From Streptomyces atratus (lineage in GTDB: Bacteria > Actinomycetota > Actinomycetes > Streptomycetales > Streptomycetaceae): 64,000 nucleotides of DNA. A program made the position numbers and the translations under genes. Position 1 is the stretch's first letter, and each line of letters opens with the position of its first letter. The notes beneath the pieces are model-generated. The model saw only the letters and a program-made list of their open reading frames with translations, had not been told where the DNA came from and searched no databases. The DNA lies in contig NZ_BMRN01000011.1 in assembly GCF_014648655.1 (NCBI RefSeq), positions 1 to 64,000 of the forward strand, read 5' to 3'. This document shows positions 18,003 through 27,395 of this stretch, in pieces.

Positions 18003-19127
18003 GTGGCAGCCAGCGACCGGGCAGCATCGCCCGGAAAGTCCGGCCAAGGCACCGGTAACGAGGCGCTGATGCGCGCCTCGTTGACCGCCGTCGCGCCCGG
18101 AATGGCCCTGCGGGACGGCCTGGAGCGCATCCTCCGTGGCAACACCGGCGGGCTGATCGTCCTGGGCATGGACAGAACCGTCGAGTCGATGTGCACCGGC
18201 GGATTCGTGCTGGACGTGGAGTTCACCGCGACGCGTCTGCGCGAGCTGGCCAAGCTCGACGGGGCGCTGATCCTCGACAAGGACATGACCAAGATCCTGC
18301 GGGCCGGTGTGCAGCTGGTCCCGGACGCCTCCATCCCCACCGAGGAGACCGGCACCCGCCACCGCACGGCGGACCGGGTCTCCAAGCAGTGCAACTTCCC
18401 GGTCGTCTCGGTCTCGCAGTCGATGCACCTCATCGCGCTGTACGTGGACGGGGAGCGCCGGGTCCTGGAGGAGTCCGCCGCGATCCTCTCCCGCGCCAAC
18501 CAGGCACTCGCCACCCTGGAGCGGTACAAGCTCCGGCTCGACGAGGTCGCGGGCACCCTCTCGGCGCTGGAGATCGAGGACCTGGTGACGGTCCGGGATG
18601 TGACGGCCGTCGCACAGCGGCTGGAGATGGTCCGCCGGATCGCGACCGAGATCGCGGAGTACGTGGTGGAGCTGGGCACCGACGGCCGACTCCTCTCGCT
18701 CCAGCTGGACGAGTTGATCGCCGGCGTCGAGCCGGAGCGTGAGCTGGTCGTGCGCGACTATGTGCCGGAGCCGACCGCGAAGCGGTCCCGTACGGTCGCC
18801 GAAGCACTGACCGAACTCGACGCGCTCTCCCACACCGAACTGCTCGAACTCCCCGTCGTGGCAAGGGCACTGGGGTACAGCGGATCGCCGGAGACGCTGG
18901 ATTCGGCGGTCTCGCCGCGCGGCTTCCGGCTGCTGGCGAAGGTGCCGCGGCTGCCCGGGGCGATCATCGACCGGCTGGTGGAGCACTTCGGCGGTCTGCA
19001 GAAGCTCCTTGCCGCCAGCGTGGACGACCTCCAGACGGTGGACGGGGTCGGCGAGGCACGGGCGAGGAGCGTGCGCGAGGGGCTGTCGCGACTGGCCGAG
19101 TCGTCGATTCTCGAGCGGTACGTGTAG
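18003..19127 (+). CDS. disA: DNA integrity scanning protein / diadenylate cyclase
   Basis: A 374-aa enzyme making cyclic di-AMP from two ATP. The DAC domain carries the DGA motif (residues 86-88) and RHR motif (119-121) needed for catalysis. A helical spine follows, and then a C-terminal helix-hairpin-helix domain (LQTVDGVGEARARSVREGL) that binds branched DNA. GTG 18003 is preceded by GGAGGAG. In streptomycetes c-di-AMP affects osmotic balance, germination and cell-wall hydrolase riboswitches. It lies downstream of radA and ends before a strong terminator. Confidence 0.97.
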   Translation: MAASDRAASPGKSGQGTGNEALMRASLTAVAPGMALRDGLERILRGNTGGLIVLGMDRTVESMCTGGFVLDVEFTATRLRELAKLDGALILDKDMTKILRAGVQLVPDASIPTEETGTRHRTADRVSKQCNFPVVSVSQSMHLIALYVDGERRVLEESAAILSRANQALATLERYKLRLDEVAGTLSALEIEDLVTVRDVTAVAQRLEMVRRIATEIAEYVVELGTDGRLLSLQLDELIAGVEPERELVVRDYVPEPTAKRSRTVAEALTELDALSHTELLELPVVARALGYSGSPETLDSAVSPRGFRLLAKVPRLPGAIIDRLVEHFGGLQKLLAASVDDLQTVDGVGEARARSVREGLSRLAESSILERYV

Positions 19128-19148
19128 CGGTACGCGCAGCAGGCGGTG

Positions 19149-19174
19149 TCGGGGCCCGGGAGACCGGGCCCCGA
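19149..19174 (+). terminator. Rho-independent terminator of radA-disA
   Basis: An 11-bp perfect stem (TCGGGGCCCGG and its complement) with a GAGA loop is followed by AGTATTTTT. It also faces the convergent gene ending at 19230. Confidence 0.88.
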
Positions 19175-19229
19175 AGTATTTTTCCGAGCCCGGCCCCACG
19201 GGTTCCCTGCCCTTTCCCCGGCCCTGTCC

Positions 19230-20060
19230 TCAGTCCTTCGCGAGTACGAACGAGGCGCGCTGCACCGGCTCGCCCGGCGCCTTCGCCTCGACCAGGTACG
19301 TACCGGGCCCCGCGGTTGCCGCGGGCGGCGTCGTGCACTGCGGGACGCTCTTCTTGCGGTCCCACTCCACGGTGTGGAAGACGGTCGAGCCCGCCGGGAC
19401 TTTCAGCAGCAGGCTGCCCGCGTCGCGCGGGCAGTCCTTGGAGGACCACACCTGGCTGTCGTCGCCACCGGCCTCGGTGACGGTGAGCACCGCGCTCTTC
19501 GGCCCGAAGTCGGCCTTGCAGGTGGTGGACGAGGTGTTCTTGGCGATCAACCGGAACTTCGGCTTCTCGCCGGGGCTGTAGCTGAGTTCGGTGCTCAGGC
19601 TCAACTGCAGTGCGCCGGCGGCGCAGTCGGGGAGCGAGGAGCCTGCCGGGACCTGCTGTCCGATCGTCGCGCCGCTTGCGCTCGCGCCACCGGCTCCGGT
19701 GTCCGATCCGCTGCCGGCGTCCGTGCCGTCGGCACCGTTACCGCCGTCGCTCGCGCCGCCGTCGGAGCCCGCGCCCGTACCGCTGTCGTCTCCGCCGCCG
19801 CTGCCCGAGTCGCCCGACTCGTCGCGTCCGCCGGGCTGTTGGCTGATGGCCGGACCCGACGGGGAGGCGCCGGGAGTGATCGCGTGCGCGGGGCCCTTTC
19901 CGCCGGGCCGGGAGTCGTCCGTGTTCTTCTTGTCCCCACCGGAGGTGACGGCCCACACGATCAGCAACGCGAGCAGCGCAACCAGCGTCGCCGCTACGGC
20001 CCTCCGTCGCCAGTAGATGGTGGAGGGAAGCGGCCCGATCGGATTACGCAAAGATCCCAC
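19230..20060 (-). CDS. Membrane-anchored extracytoplasmic protein, DUF4232-like
   Basis: A 276-aa protein. A GTG start at 20060 gives MGSLRNPIGPLPSTIYWRRRA-like basic residues, then a membrane anchor (ATLVALLALLIVWAVTS). A ~95-residue Gly/Ser/Asp-rich low-complexity linker follows, and then a C-terminal beta-rich domain with Cys pairs (LPDCAAGAL, TTCKADFG, KDCPRD, PQCTTPP) typical of secreted Streptomyces beta-sandwich proteins. The frame is open to 20171, but the upstream part is not conserved-looking. Function is unknown; a cell-surface role is likely. It is convergent with disA. Confidence 0.8.
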   Translation of the reverse strand: MGSLRNPIGPLPSTIYWRRRAVAATLVALLALLIVWAVTSGGDKKNTDDSRPGGKGPAHAITPGASPSGPAISQQPGGRDESGDSGSGGGDDSGTGAGSDGGASDGGNGADGTDAGSGSDTGAGGASASGATIGQQVPAGSSLPDCAAGALQLSLSTELSYSPGEKPKFRLIAKNTSSTTCKADFGPKSAVLTVTEAGGDDSQVWSSKDCPRDAGSLLLKVPAGSTVFHTVEWDRKKSVPQCTTPPAATAGPGTYLVEAKAPGEPVQRASFVLAKD

Positions 20061-20233
20061 GGCGCAAACTGTACGAGAGATCGGCGCCGACTCCCGCCCC
20101 ACCCGCCGCCCGGCCCTGAAGTTTTGCGGATCATCATCTCGGGACGGCCTGCTCCAGCCCCGTACTTCCACCGAGTTGGGCGCCGGGGATCGCCCCGGGT
20201 GACCACCCGGTTTTGTTGACTACCCTCTGTCAC

Positions 20234-20878
20234 ATGGATAGTTCATCTACTGCCCCGCTCTACCGGGACATCACCGACTTCGCACATGACATGCCGTCAT
20301 GGGTGCAACACCTGGCCGAGATATGGACGGAGCTCGGACTCCTGGTCTTCGGCGTCCTGTTCATCACCGGGTGGTGGCGTGCCCGACGGGCGGACGACGG
20401 CGCCCTGGCGCTGGCGGTACTCGCACCCATTGCGACGGCCTTCTCCTATGTGTGCAGCGAGGTGCTCAAGTCGATGGTGGACGAGGAACGCCCGTGCCGG
20501 GCGGTCGTCGGGGCGGCGGCCTCGCTGGTGCCGTGTCCGCCGACGGGCGACTGGTCGTTCCCCAGCAACCACTCCGCGATCGCCGGCGCGGCAGCCGTCG
20601 CCCTGGCGATCGCCCGGCCCCGGCTGGCCTGGCTCACCGTGCCGCTGGCGCTGCTGATGGCCTTCTCGCGGGTCTTCGTCGGGGTGCACTATCCGCATGA
20701 CGTGGCGGTCGGCCTGCTGCTGGGTGCGGTGGTGGCCGCCGTGGCGGTCGCTGTGCTGTACCGGCCGGCACGGTCGCTCGTCCGGACGGTGCGAGGCAGC
20801 GGGGCACCCCTGGCCGTCTGGGCATCGGGCCCGGGGGCGGCGGCCGGCCGGTCCAGGCGGCGGGGCAAACGGCACTGA
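20234..20878 (+). CDS. PAP2-family phosphatase (membrane)
   Basis: A 214-aa membrane phosphatase. The three PAP2 motifs are intact: K-x6-RP (KSMVDEERP), PSNHS in place of PSGH, and SR-x5-H-x3-D (SRVFVGVHYPHD). Several hydrophobic segments surround them, placing the active site on the outer face. Likely substrates are undecaprenyl pyrophosphate or phosphatidate. I chose ATG 20234; an in-frame TTG at 20213 is possible. It is divergent from the DUF4232-like gene. An Arg/Gly-rich tail ends the protein. Confidence 0.9.
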   Translation: MDSSSTAPLYRDITDFAHDMPSWVQHLAEIWTELGLLVFGVLFITGWWRARRADDGALALAVLAPIATAFSYVCSEVLKSMVDEERPCRAVVGAAASLVPCPPTGDWSFPSNHSAIAGAAAVALAIARPRLAWLTVPLALLMAFSRVFVGVHYPHDVAVGLLLGAVVAAVAVAVLYRPARSLVRTVRGSGAPLAVWASGPGAAAGRSRRRGKRH

Positions 20879-21023
20879 CGGCCCGGGGGGAGTCTCCTTG
20901 GGCCGGTTGCCGGATATCGCGGGGACAGACGGGTGGCAATATCACCCCAAGGGCCCTCAGGAGGAGCGACACCACCGTGCGCGGAGCCGTCCTCTGCCCT
21001 TCCGTGTCAGGATCGGCGATGCG

Positions 21024-21926
21024 ATGACTGCCATGACTGCGACACAGACGCCCCCCGCCTCCCTCCACGATCCCGTCATCGGGTGGTTCGAACAGCACGC
21101 CCGCGATCTGCCCTGGCGCCGCCCCGAAGCGGGCGCCTGGGGTGTGATGGTGAGCGAGTTCATGCTGCAGCAGACCCCCGTCAGCCGGGTCCTCCCGGTG
21201 TACGAACAGTGGCTGGCCCGCTGGCCGCGCCCGGCCGATCTGGCCGCCGAGCCGCCCGGTGAGGCGGTCCGCGCCTGGGGCCGGCTCGGCTACCCCCGCC
21301 GGGCGCTCCGCCTGCACGGGGCCGCGCAGGCAATAACTGAACGGCACGGCGGCGACGTACCGAGCGAGCACGGTCAGCTGCTCGCACTGCCCGGGATCGG
21401 TGAGTACACCGCGGCGGCCGTGGCCTCGTTCGCGTACGGACAGCGGCATGCCGTACTCGACACGAACGTCCGCCGGGTGTTCGCCCGGGCCGCGACCGGC
21501 ATCCAGTACCCGCCGAACGCGACCACCGCCGCCGAACGCAAGCTCGCCCGGGCCCTGCTCCCCGAGGAGGACGAACGGGCCGCCCGCTGGGCCGCCGCGA
21601 CGATGGAGCTCGGCGCCCTCGTCTGCACCGCCAAGAACGAGGACTGCACACAGTGTCCGATCGCCGGGCAGTGCGCCTGGCGGCTGGCCGGGAAGCCCGC
21701 CCACCAGGGGCCCCCGCGGCGCGGTCAGACCTACGCCGGCACGGACCGGCAGGTACGCGGACGGCTGCTCGCCGTGCTGCGCGAGGCCGTGGCACCGGTG
21801 CCGCAGTCGGCACTGGACGAGGTGTGGGACGAACCGGTGCAGCGAGCCCGCGCGCTGGACGGCCTGGTCGCGGACGGCCTGGTCGAGCCGCTGGCCGGCG
21901 GCCAGTACCGGCTGCCGCTGAGCTGA
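21024..21926 (+). CDS. mutY: A/G-specific adenine glycosylase
   Basis: A 300-aa base-excision repair glycosylase that removes adenine mispaired with 8-oxoguanine. It shows DLPWRR, the catalytic Glu in SEFMLQQTPVSR, the helix-hairpin-helix LPGIGEYTAAAV, catalytic Asp in VLDTNVRRVFAR, and the [4Fe-4S] ligands C-x6-C-x2-C-x5-C (CTAKNEDCTQCPIAGQC). The C-terminal NUDIX-like domain seen in E. coli MutY appears absent and is replaced by a short helical/winged segment. Start is ATG 21024 or 21033; Shine-Dalgarno support is weak. Confidence 0.95.
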   Translation: MTAMTATQTPPASLHDPVIGWFEQHARDLPWRRPEAGAWGVMVSEFMLQQTPVSRVLPVYEQWLARWPRPADLAAEPPGEAVRAWGRLGYPRRALRLHGAAQAITERHGGDVPSEHGQLLALPGIGEYTAAAVASFAYGQRHAVLDTNVRRVFARAATGIQYPPNATTAAERKLARALLPEEDERAARWAAATMELGALVCTAKNEDCTQCPIAGQCAWRLAGKPAHQGPPRRGQTYAGTDRQVRGRLLAVLREAVAPVPQSALDEVWDEPVQRARALDGLVADGLVEPLAGGQYRLPLS

Positions 21927-21974
21927 AGGCCCCTGCCGCCCTCTCCCCCCGCTGTTACACAACCGATGGACAGC

Positions 21975-22034
21975 CGTGCGTCAGCGTATGGCTGCTCCGC
22001 ACAGCCCCGTGACAACAGCTCCGTAGCGTCAGCG
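21975..22034 (+). promoter_or_regulatory. sigE upstream region with repeated CCGT(A)GCGTCAGCG words
   Basis: Two copies of GCGTCAGCG (21978-21986 and 22026-22034), each preceded by CCGT, lie 48 bp apart in the 176-bp gap before sigE. In S. coelicolor this promoter is activated by CseB, so these are plausible response-regulator boxes. Assignment is inferred from repetition and position. Confidence 0.4.
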
Positions 22035-22102
22035 ACGTCAGCCCGGCCGATCGATGGCTGACGGCGGTTCTACGGGGATCTACGGGGACGGAGGCGGTTG
22101 GA

Positions 22103-22753
22103 ATGGCGCAGGGCGAGGTGCTCGAATTCGAGGAGTACGTACGCACTCGGCAGGAGGCACTGCTGCGCAGTGCACGCCGACTGGTCCCCGACCCCGTGGA
22201 TGCGCAGGACCTGCTGCAGACCGCCCTGGTCCGTACGTACGGCCGCTGGGACGGCATCGCCGACAAGTCCCTCGCCGACGCCTATCTGCGCCGCGTCATG
22301 ATCAACACCCGTACCGAGTGGTGGCGGGCCCGCAAACTGGACGAGGTTCCCACCGAGCAGCTGCCCGACGCGAGCGTCGACGACGGCACCGAGCAGCGCG
22401 CCGACCGCGCCCTGCTGATGGATGTGCTGGGCGTACTGGCTCCCAAGCAGCGCAGCGTCGTCGTGCTGCGACACTGGGAGCAGATGAGTACGGAGGAGAC
22501 GGCTGCGGCGCTCGGCATGTCGGCCGGTACGGTGAAGAGCACGCTGCACCGTGCGCTGGCGCGACTGCGCCTGGAGCTGGAGAGCCGTGAGGCAGCGAGC
22601 AGGGAGGCCCGGCTCCGGGAGGAGCGTGGCCTGACGGCGGCCGACCGTGCTCCGGCCGTCGGCGCTCCGGTACGTGCGCGGGCAACGGCGCAGGTACGGG
22701 CACAGGCGGGCAGGCGTATGGACGAACGGGGGCGGGAGCGGTGCGCGGCCTGA
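22103..22753 (+). CDS. sigE: ECF sigma factor SigE (cell-envelope stress)
   Basis: A 216-aa ECF sigma factor. Region 2 spans residues ~8-75 (DAQDLLQTALVRTYGRWD, TEWWRARKL) and region 4 ~105-158 (KQRSVVVLRHWEQMSTEET, GTVKSTLHRALARLR). It directs transcription of cell-wall homeostasis genes. The identification rests on sequence and on the cseA-cseB-cseC genes behind it. ATG 22103 has GGAGG upstream. Beyond residue ~160 there is a ~55-residue Arg/Ala-rich tail, longer than I recall for S. coelicolor SigE (about 176 residues). Its end overlaps cseA by 13 nt. Confidence 0.95.
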   Translation: MAQGEVLEFEEYVRTRQEALLRSARRLVPDPVDAQDLLQTALVRTYGRWDGIADKSLADAYLRRVMINTRTEWWRARKLDEVPTEQLPDASVDDGTEQRADRALLMDVLGVLAPKQRSVVVLRHWEQMSTEETAAALGMSAGTVKSTLHRALARLRLELESREAASREARLREERGLTAADRAPAVGAPVRARATAQVRAQAGRRMDERGRERCAA

Positions 22754-23484
22754 CAGCCAGCGGTGAAAGCGACAACGGCGGCGACCCTGACGGCGCAGGA
22801 GACGGCGGTGGCCGCGGGGCCACCGGCAGTCGTGGCCGGGTCCTGACCGGCTGGACGGCGAGCACCACGACCCTGGTCGGGCTCGCCGCTTTCGCACTGC
22901 TCGCCGTCGGCTGCTCCACCGGCGGTACCGGCACCCGTGACGAGGGCCCGGCAGGTACCCAGGCGGTCGCCCAGGTCACGCCGAGCGCCGATCCGACGTC
23001 CACGGCAAAGCCCACGCCCCGGATCGATCCCGTGGCGCTGCTCAAGCGGGACCCCAAGGTCAGCGAGCGGGTCAGGACGGATCTGGAGCCCTGCAGCGGC
23101 TCCGAGTACCCGGTGGACACCTCGTACGGCACTATGACCGCCGGTCCCTCGGCCGACGTCGTGGTGAACGTGATGACCTGCGGCGATTCGGTGGGCGTCG
23201 GAACCTATGTGTACCGCCAGCGGGGCAACGGCACGTACGAGAACGTGTTCGCCATCGAGCAGCCCGCGGTGTACGGCACCATCGACCGCGGTGATCTGGT
23301 GGTGACGGCCCAGGTGTACGAGAAGAAGGACTCGGTCGCGTACCCCTCCGGCGAGGAAGTGATCACCTACCGCTGGGCGAACAACCGGTTCAGCGAGCAC
23401 GACCGGGTGCACAACGACTTCAACCGAGCCGTCGGCAACGGGGAAGCCGGGCTTCCGGAATCCGCCGGACCGGCGGGGAACTGA
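22741..23484 (+). CDS. cseA: Lipoprotein CseA, negative modulator of the sigE system
   Basis: A 247-aa extracytoplasmic lipoprotein. A long Gly/Asp-rich leader of ~30 residues precedes the hydrophobic stretch and the lipobox LAVGC (Cys58), followed by a soluble domain with DPVALLKRDPKVS, one Cys pair (EPCSGSE, MTCGDSV) and EEVITYRWANNRF. In S. coelicolor loss of CseA raises sigE promoter activity. The GTG start at 22741 lies inside sigE in another frame, implying coupling; a later start within the leader would give a more usual signal peptide. cseB follows 10 bp downstream. Confidence 0.9.
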   Translation: MRGLTASGESDNGGDPDGAGDGGGRGATGSRGRVLTGWTASTTTLVGLAAFALLAVGCSTGGTGTRDEGPAGTQAVAQVTPSADPTSTAKPTPRIDPVALLKRDPKVSERVRTDLEPCSGSEYPVDTSYGTMTAGPSADVVVNVMTCGDSVGVGTYVYRQRGNGTYENVFAIEQPAVYGTIDRGDLVVTAQVYEKKDSVAYPSGEEVITYRWANNRFSEHDRVHNDFNRAVGNGEAGLPESAGPAGN

Positions 23485-23494
23485 GGGCAGTCCG

Positions 23495-24195
<701 letters not shown>

Positions 24196-24199
<4 letters not shown>

Positions 24200-25578
24200 A
24201 GCGGCTGGCACTGCGGACGGGGGTCCGCTGGAAGATCAGTATCGCGATCGCCGCAGTGGGCGCGCTCGTCGCCGTGGCGCTGAGCCTCGTCGTCCACAAC
24301 GCCGCCCGCGTCTCGATGCTGGAGAACGCACGCGAGGTCCAGCTGGAGCGGCTGACGTACGCGCAGCTGCTGTACGAGGCGAAGAAGACACAGAAGGCCG
24401 ATCCCCGGTTCGGAGCCAAGCTCAACGACCCGACGATGCCGCGCAGCCTGCGCGCGGAGACCGACAGGAACCGGCGCGCCACGCATGTCGAGGAGGCCAG
24501 GAACGGGGTGCCCGATGTGTGGGCGGCCGTACCGGTCGGCAACGGCGATGTGCTCTCGCTGCACACCCGTTTCGCCGACCGCAGCGCCACGATCATGGGC
24601 GATCTCGACCGGGCGCTGATCATCGGCTCGGTCTCGGTGGTGTTCGGCGGCTGCGCGCTGGGCGTGCTGATCGGCGGGCAGCTGTCGCGCCGGCTGCGCA
24701 AGGCGGCGGCCGCGGCGGGCAGGGTCGCGCAGGGCAATACGGATGTACGTGTCAGGGAGGCCGTCGGCGGTGTCGTCCAGGACGAGACCGATGAGCTGGC
24801 CCGCGCGGTGGACGCGCTGACGGACGCGTTGAACGAACGCATCGAGGCGGAGCGCCGGGTCACCGCGGACATCGCGCACGAGCTGCGTACCCCGGTGACC
24901 GGTCTGCTGACGGCGGCCGAGCTGCTGCCGCCGGGCCGCCCCACCGAGCTCGTACGGGACCGGGCGCAGGCGATGCGCACGCTGGTCGAGGATGTGCTGG
25001 AGGTGGCCCGGCTGGACAGCGCGTCGGAGCGGGCCGAGCTGCAGGAGATCGAGCTGGGTGAGTTCGTCAGCCGACGGGTCGCGCTGCTGGACCCGGATGC
25101 GCGGGTCCAGGTCGTCCACGAGTCCTGGGTCAGCACCGATCCGCGCCGGCTGGAGCGGATCCTCGGCAATCTGCTGGGGAACGCCGCCAAGCACGGTGCC
25201 ACTCCGGTGGAGGTCACGGTCGAGGGCCGGGTGGTGCGGATCCGCGATCACGGTTCCGGGTTCCCGGCGGCGCTGCTGCGTGAGGGCCCGAGCCGGTTCC
25301 GTACCGGAAGCAGCGACCGGGCCGGACACGGACACGGTCTGGGGCTGACGATCGCGGCCGGTCAGGCGCGGGTCCTCGGGGCCCGGCTGACCTTCCGCAA
25401 CGCAGCGCCGGAAGGGGCGGCGAAGGGCGCGGGCGGGGCGATCGCCGTGCTGTGGCTGCCCGAGCACGCACCGACGAACACCGGCAGCTTCCCGATCCTG
25501 CGCCTGTCCGAACAGCGCACGCCGGGCAACGGCGACGGGCAGAGCGTGGAGTCCGGCCGCAGGCAGTCCGGCGGCTGA
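24196..25578 (+). CDS. cseC: Sensor histidine kinase CseC
   Basis: A 460-aa membrane kinase that activates CseB when the cell wall is damaged (for example by vancomycin or lysozyme in S. coelicolor). Membrane segments at ~13-35 and ~141-163 flank an extracytoplasmic sensor. A HAMP linker follows, then the H-box DIAHELRTPVTG with His228, and the ATP-binding N box (ILGNLLGNAAKHG) and G boxes (DHGSGFP, GHGLGLTIAAG). It is the last gene of the operon and ends before a perfect 34-bp palindromic terminator. Confidence 0.96.
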
Positions 25579-25590
25579 ACCGGATACGGA

Positions 25591-25624
25591 AGGAGGCTCC
25601 CGGGGCGCGCCCCGGGAGCCTCCT
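25591..25624. terminator. Perfect palindromic bidirectional terminator
   Basis: A 34-bp uninterrupted palindrome with arms AGGAGGCTCCCGGGGCG and complement sits between the convergent cseC and MFS genes. It is symmetric, so it can act in both directions. Confidence 0.85.
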
Positions 25625-25662
25625 CGTACACGGACCGTGCAGCGCTCGTGCGGCGCGAGGGA

Positions 25663-27282
25663 TCAGACGGCCTCGGGCTGCTTGGGGCCGGCGACCTCGG
25701 CCGGTTCCTGCGCACCGTCCGACGACACGGTTTCCGGGCCCGCTCCCCGCAGCGGGACCTCCTTGACGAACACCGACGCAAGCAGGGCGATCACTCCGAC
25801 CGAGGCGCCCACCAGGAACGCGATGTGCGTACCCGACGACACCGCGAACTGGTACGCCTCACGCATCTCGTCCGGCAGCTTCGCCAGGCTCGCCGCGTCC
25901 AGCTGCGCGGACTTCGCCGTGGCTCCCCCGCCGCCGCGGGCCACCATCTCGTCCTGCACCCGCCCGGTGAACAGCGCGCCCATGATCGCGACACCGAAGG
26001 AGCTGCCGAGCGTACGGAAGAGGGTGGTCGCGGAGGAGGCGACGCCCATGTCCTTCATCTCGACGCTGTTCTGCGCGACGAGCATGGTGATCTGCATCAG
26101 GAAGCCCATGCCCGCACCGAGCACCGCCATGTAGATGCCCGAGGTGAACCGCGTGGTGCCGGTGTCCATCTGCGAGAGCAGGAACAGACCGGTCACCATC
26201 AGGACCGAGCCCACCACGGGGAAGATCTTGTACTTGCCGGTGCTGGTGGTGACCCGTCCCGCGATCAGCGAGACGACCATCATCGACAACAGCATCGGCA
26301 GGAGCAGCAGACCCGAGTTGGTCGCCGACGCGCCCTGGACGGACTGCTGGAACAGCGGCAGGAAGAGCACCGCACCGAACATCACGAAGCCCGACATGAA
26401 GCCGACGACGGACATCAGGGTGAAGTTGCGGTTGCGGAAGATGTGGAGCGGAATGATCGGTTCTGCAGCCTTCGTCTCGACGAAGAGGAAGCCGACGAGC
26501 GAGGCGACACCGATCGCCATGAGCTCCATGATCACAGCGGAGTTCCAGTCGTACTCGGAACCGCCCCAGGTGGTGACCAGCACGATCGCGGTGATGCCGA
26601 GGGTGAGCAGACCCGCGCCGAGGTAGTCGACCTTCGCCTCGGTGCGCTCCCGCTTGGGCAGATGAAGCACCGCGGTGACCATGGCGAGGGCGACCGCGCC
26701 CAGCGGCAGGTTGATGTAGAAGCTCCAGCGCCAGCCGAGGTGGTCGGTTATGGTGCCGCCGACCAGCGGTCCGCCGATCATGGCGATCGCCATCACACCG
26801 GCCATCATCCCCTGGTACTTGCCTCGCTCGCGGGGCGGCACCAGGTCGCCGATGATCGCCATGACGCCGACCATCAGGCCGCCCGCGCCGAGTCCCTGGA
26901 CCGCCCGGAAGCCGATCAGCTGACCCATGTCCTGGGCCATTCCGCTCAGTACCGAGCCGATCAGGAAGAGCACGATGGACATGAGGAAGATGCCCTTGCG
27001 CCCGTACATGTCGCCGAGCTTGCCCCAGATGGGGGTGGAGGCCGCGGTGGCCAGGGTGTACGCGGTGACGACCCAGGACAGATGCTCCAGGCCGCCGAGG
27101 TCACCGACGATGGTCGGCATTGCGGTGCCGACGATCAGGTTGTCCAGCATGGCGAGCAGCATCGTGATCATCAGGGCGAGCATCACCACCTGGACGCTGC
27201 GCTGCCGCTTCTCGGGTTTCTCGGCAGGCCGGTCGTCCGCCTTTCCGTCCGCCGCCTTCTTCAGGTCCGACATGGTCCCCAC
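25663..27282 (-). CDS. MFS drug exporter, DHA2 (EmrB/QacA) 14-TM family
   Basis: A 539-aa proton-coupled efflux protein. About 14 membrane segments are visible, with the MFS motif A GKLGDMYGRKGIFL between segments 2 and 3 and the antiporter motif C-like LGAGGLMVGVMAIIGDLVPP and GIGGPLVGG-type stretch (IAMIGGPLVGGTI). A basic cytoplasmic N-terminus precedes the first segment. The divergent TetR gene and the large inverted repeat between them point to ligand-inducible expression of multidrug efflux. The substrate is unknown. Confidence 0.95.
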   Translation of the reverse strand: MGTMSDLKKAADGKADDRPAEKPEKRQRSVQVVMLALMITMLLAMLDNLIVGTAMPTIVGDLGGLEHLSWVVTAYTLATAASTPIWGKLGDMYGRKGIFLMSIVLFLIGSVLSGMAQDMGQLIGFRAVQGLGAGGLMVGVMAIIGDLVPPRERGKYQGMMAGVMAIAMIGGPLVGGTITDHLGWRWSFYINLPLGAVALAMVTAVLHLPKRERTEAKVDYLGAGLLTLGITAIVLVTTWGGSEYDWNSAVIMELMAIGVASLVGFLFVETKAAEPIIPLHIFRNRNFTLMSVVGFMSGFVMFGAVLFLPLFQQSVQGASATNSGLLLLPMLLSMMVVSLIAGRVTTSTGKYKIFPVVGSVLMVTGLFLLSQMDTGTTRFTSGIYMAVLGAGMGFLMQITMLVAQNSVEMKDMGVASSATTLFRTLGSSFGVAIMGALFTGRVQDEMVARGGGGATAKSAQLDAASLAKLPDEMREAYQFAVSSGTHIAFLVGASVGVIALLASVFVKEVPLRGAGPETVSSDGAQEPAEVAGPKQPEAV

Positions 27283-27308
27283 TCCCCTGATCCCCTGTGA
27301 TACCAGGC

Positions 27309-27380
27309 ACTTACTTGCCGCCCGGCTAGTTGACTACACTGGGGAAAGTAGCCCCGTAACTAGCCGGGCGTCAAGTAAGT
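27309..27380. promoter_or_regulatory. Paired inverted 23-bp operators between MFS and TetR genes
   Basis: The arm at 27309-27331 (starting ACTTACTTGCCG) is repeated inverted at 27358-27380 with 22 of 23 bases matching, separated by 26 bp. Each arm is itself a loose palindrome (ACTAGCC...GTCAAGT). TTGACT at 27330-27335 could be a -35 element towards the TetR gene. The arrangement fits autoregulated TetR control of both genes. Confidence 0.8.
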
Positions 27381-27395
27381 ATCGAGGAGAGCGCC

